NCBI GenBank assembly: GCA_945949175.1 | Contig: CAMFDU010000011.1 | Location: 1 to 41,244 of the forward strand | Direction of reading: 5' to 3' | DNA from: Gulosibacter massiliensis | Lineage (GTDB): Bacteria; Actinomycetota; Actinomycetes; Actinomycetales; Microbacteriaceae | Length of the DNA: 41,244 nucleotides | Shown: positions 38,935-41,244 of the stretch, piece after piece | How the letters are laid out: every line of letters begins with the position of its first letter | Position numbering within the stretch: position 1 is the first letter of the stretch | Position numbers and translations under genes: made by a program | Notes under the pieces: generated by a model | Seen by the model: the letters and a program-made list of their open reading frames with translations, nothing else | Databases searched by the model: none | Told to the model about the DNA's origin: nothing

Positions 38935-40235
38935 GTTCTCCTCAGGGTGTCGAGGTCGACCAGAACGCCGTCGGCGACGGTCTCTGTGCCGTTGTAGATG
39001 GTGGACACGATGCGTCCGGGCAACTGGATTCCGAGGAACGGACTGTTGCTCGAACGGCCTTGTAAACGCGACGAACCCCACTGTTCGGTGTGCGCGGGGT
39101 CGACCAGTGTGATGTTCGCTGCGCTGCCGGCCTCCAGGGGTTTCGCGTAGCCTTCTACTCGGCCGATCGCCGCCGGAGCGACAGACAAAACGCGTGCGAC
39201 GTCTGCCCACGAGATGTGACCCGCGTCGACGAGTGCGTGTTGAACGACGCTCAACGCTGACTCCAGACCCACCATGCCGAATGACGCATCGTGCCAAGTG
39301 CATTCCTTCGTCGAACTCGCATGAGGAGCGTGGTCTGTCGCCACGGTGTCAATCGTGCCATCGGCAACCGCTCGGCGCAGTTCTTCCACGTCTTCGGCAG
39401 TTCGTAGTGGCGGATTGACCTTGAAAACGGGATCATAGGTGAGCGCGAAATCCTCGGTCAGGAGCAGGTGGTGGGGCGTGACTTCTGCGGTGACCTTGAT
39501 TCCGCGCTTTTTGGCCCAACGAATAACATCGACGGAGCCAGCTGTCGACACATGGCAGACGTGTAATCGAGCACCGACGTATTCAGCCAGCAGAACATCG
39601 CGGGCAATAATCGACTCCTCGGCCACACTCGGCCATCCTCGAAGACCCAGTTCGCTTGAGACGCGACCTTCGTTGAGAACTGCGTCGACAGTGAGGCGAG
39701 GGTCCTGAGCGTGCTGGGCGATTACTCCGCCAAACGTGGAAACGTATTCGAGGGCACGACGCATCAACAGCGCATCGCCGACACACCGTCCGTCATCGGA
39801 AAACACGGTCACCGCAGCCGCACTGTTTGCCATGCCGCCGATGTCGGCGAGCTGTTCCCCGCCAAGATTCTTGGTCACCGCACCGATTGGACGCACCTGA
39901 ACGTATCCAGCGAGACGACCGCGTTCGGAGACAAGTTCGACGAGTTCAGCCGTATCCGCGACCGGACTTGTGTTGGCCATTGCATGGAGCGTCGTGAATC
40001 CCCCGGCCGCCGCGGCCCGAGACCCCGACAAGATTGTCTCGGCGCCTTCACCACCGGGCTCCCGAAGGTGGGAATGCAAGTCGACGAGTCCGGGCAGGGC
40101 TACCAGTCCGTGGGCATCAATTACGCGGTCTGCTGATATTGAAACTGATCCGACCTCGCGGATCGAGTCGCCGTCAACGAGAATGTCGCCGGTGTCTCTG
40201 CCCATGAGCGACGCGCCGCGTATCAGAATAGTCAT
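38931..40235 (-). CDS. pyrC: Dihydroorotase
   Basis: PyrC cyclises carbamoyl-aspartate to dihydroorotate. The 434-residue type I enzyme has metal-site [10 protein letters not shown] (52-61, His54 and His56), FSDDGRCV (about 155), further histidines in HAQD and [10 protein letters not shown], and ATDHAPH near residue 305. It overlaps pyrB by 4 nt and carA by 4 nt. In other actinobacteria a small membrane-protein gene often lies between pyrC and carA; it is absent here. Confidence 0.97.
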   Translation of the reverse strand: MTILIRGASLMGRDTGDILVDGDSIREVGSVSISADRVIDAHGLVALPGLVDLHSHLREPGGEGAETILSGSRAAAAGGFTTLHAMANTSPVADTAELVELVSERGRLAGYVQVRPIGAVTKNLGGEQLADIGGMANSAAAVTVFSDDGRCVGDALLMRRALEYVSTFGGVIAQHAQDPRLTVDAVLNEGRVSSELGLRGWPSVAEESIIARDVLLAEYVGARLHVCHVSTAGSVDVIRWAKKRGIKVTAEVTPHHLLLTEDFALTYDPVFKVNPPLRTAEDVEELRRAVADGTIDTVATDHAPHASSTKECTWHDASFGMVGLESALSVVQHALVDAGHISWADVARVLSVAPAAIGRVEGYAKPLEAGSAANITLVDPAHTEQWGSSRLQGRSSNSPFLGIQLPGRIVSTIYNGTETVADGVLVDLDTLRRT

Positions 40236-41173
40236 CGCGAGTCTCCCATCAGCGTGTACAGAACCGCCATTCGGATAGCCACACCGTTCGCCACCTGTTC
40301 GGTGACGGTCGATTGCGGCGAGTCGGCGACACTTCCCGAGATCTCCAGCCCTCGATTCATGGGTCCGGGGTGCATCACTATCGAGGTCGACGACAATCGC
40401 CGCAATCGCGAATCGTTCATTCCCCAGAGGGCACTGAACTCGGATTCGGAAGGGAAAAACCCGCTCGTCATTCTTTCCTTTTGCACGCGCAACGTCATCA
40501 CGACGTCGGGTTTCGTTTCGATCGCCTCGTCGAGTGTGGAGACCACGGTTGCTCCCCAGCCGTCGATCTCGCGGGGCAACAGGGTCTGGGGCGCGGCTAA
40601 GGTCACGGAAGCACCGAGCGTGCGAAGGAGCAATGCATTACTGCGTGCGACTCGCGAGTGAAGGATGTCGCCCACAATCACGACCGCAATCCCGGACAAA
40701 TCCGTTCCCCGCGCCGCGTCTCCGCGGAGTCGCGAGCGCATTGTGAAAGCATCCAGGAGTGCCTGCGTGGGGTGTTCGTGGGTCCCATCTCCGGCGTTGA
40801 TAATGTGCGCATCGACCCAGCCATTGTTCGCAACGGTCGCCGCGACACCGGAGTGTGAATGCCGAAGCACTATGAAGTCTGCACCCATCGCTTCGAGAGT
40901 TTGGAGTGTGTCCTTGAGGCTTTCTCCTTTGGAGACGCTGGAGCCCTGAGCGGTGAACGCGGTGACGTCGGCGCTGAGCGCAAGTGCGGCCGCCTCGAAC
41001 GACAGTCGAGTCCTGGTGCTGTCTTCGAAGAACACGTTCGCGACGGTTTTGCCGCGGAGTGTCGGCAATTTCTTCACATCGCGCAACCGTACATCGACCA
41101 TGTCGACAGCGGTATCAAGTATCGCGACTGCTTTGTCGATCGTGAGGTCCCGTGTCGAGATTAGGTGCTTCAC
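40232..41173 (-). CDS. pyrB: Aspartate carbamoyltransferase, catalytic subunit
   Basis: PyrB joins carbamoyl phosphate and aspartate, the committed step of pyrimidine synthesis. The 313-residue protein carries the carbamoyl-phosphate loop [13 protein letters not shown] (48-60), [14 protein letters not shown] (about 127-140), and [10 protein letters not shown]. No regulatory PyrI subunit follows, as usual in the PyrR-controlled class. The GTG start overlaps the pyrR stop as GTGA. Confidence 0.98.
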   Translation of the reverse strand: MKHLISTRDLTIDKAVAILDTAVDMVDVRLRDVKKLPTLRGKTVANVFFEDSTRTRLSFEAAALALSADVTAFTAQGSSVSKGESLKDTLQTLEAMGADFIVLRHSHSGVAATVANNGWVDAHIINAGDGTHEHPTQALLDAFTMRSRLRGDAARGTDLSGIAVVIVGDILHSRVARSNALLLRTLGASVTLAAPQTLLPREIDGWGATVVSTLDEAIETKPDVVMTLRVQKERMTSGFFPSESEFSALWGMNDSRLRRLSSTSIVMHPGPMNRGLEISGSVADSPQSTVTEQVANGVAIRMAVLYTLMGDSR

Positions 41174-41244
41174 GCGATGCTCACCTCGTCGAGACCATCA
41201 ACTTCCGCAATGGACACGTTCACACGTTCGCTCGTCGAGGTCGG
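41170..41244 (-). CDS. pyrR: PyrR, C-terminal end (cut by window edge)
   Basis: Only the last 24 codons lie in the window ([24 protein letters not shown]). They match the C-terminus of PyrR-type pyr operon regulators, and the position directly before pyrB is the standard one. PyrR is a uracil phosphoribosyltransferase-like protein that controls pyr mRNA. Any PyrR-binding leader would lie beyond this window. The call rests on the short tail plus context. Confidence 0.85.
   Translation of the reverse strand, partial: PTSTSERVNVSIAEVDGLDEVSIA

Overview
This window is a densely packed block of chromosomal housekeeping genes from an actinobacterium, most likely a Microbacteriaceae member with a compact genome. 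The evidence is gene order and protein type: a WhiA/RapZ/UvrC block, an S1 with a long acidic tail, PdtaR (ANTAR), an HGxxPAAW protein in the trp cluster, a degenerate PriA, and the pyrRBC-carAB-pyrF-(mIHF)gmk-rpoZ-metK-priA-fmt-rsmB-rpe string. Composition looks mid-50s percent GC by eye. Short gaps and many 1-4 nt overlaps suggest a reduced genome, perhaps an aquatic lineage (inference). I see no mobile element, CRISPR array, phage gene or anomalous composition. Almost everything lies on the minus strand; only two small CDSs and one tRNA are on plus.

Layout in coordinate order; transcription mostly runs right to left. (1) 1-2460: partial pgk, gap and sodA. (2) 2486-11687: whiA, rapZ, uvrC, uvrA, uvrB, coaE, which holds the complete UvrABC excision-repair set. 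(3) 11704-17678: the rpsA terminator, rpsA, a DUF885 metallopeptidase-like gene and polA. (4) 17720-19155: a plus-strand thioesterase/ABM pair converging on pdtaR, then tRNA-Leu(CAA). (5) 19198-26200: pyk, lgt, trpA, trpB, trpC, an HGxxPAAW membrane protein and trpE. (6) 26278-31399: an FKBP prolyl isomerase, rpe, rsmB, fmt, priA. (7) 31402-41244: metK, rpoZ, an mIHF-guanylate kinase fusion, pyrF, carB, carA, pyrC, pyrB and the 3' end of pyrR.

Functionally the window joins central glycolysis (Pgk, Gap, Pyk), DNA repair (UvrABC, PolA), translation (S1, Fmt, RsmB, tRNA-Leu), tryptophan synthesis (TrpE, C, B, A; TrpD and TrpG are not here), five of the six UMP-synthesis steps (no pyrD here) and cofactor steps (CoaE, MetK).

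The most notable observations are four. First, the nucleoid protein mIHF is fused in frame to guanylate kinase. Second, six genes share a TAnnnT element exactly 6 nt before the start codon, the signature of leaderless transcripts; at three junctions its TA is the upstream stop codon. Third, genes are missing from otherwise conserved loci (yvcK, coaBC and others). Fourth, a strong rpsA terminator sits back to back with the coaE promoter candidate. No clearly new multi-gene system is visible; this is a compact but otherwise ordinary core-genome region.
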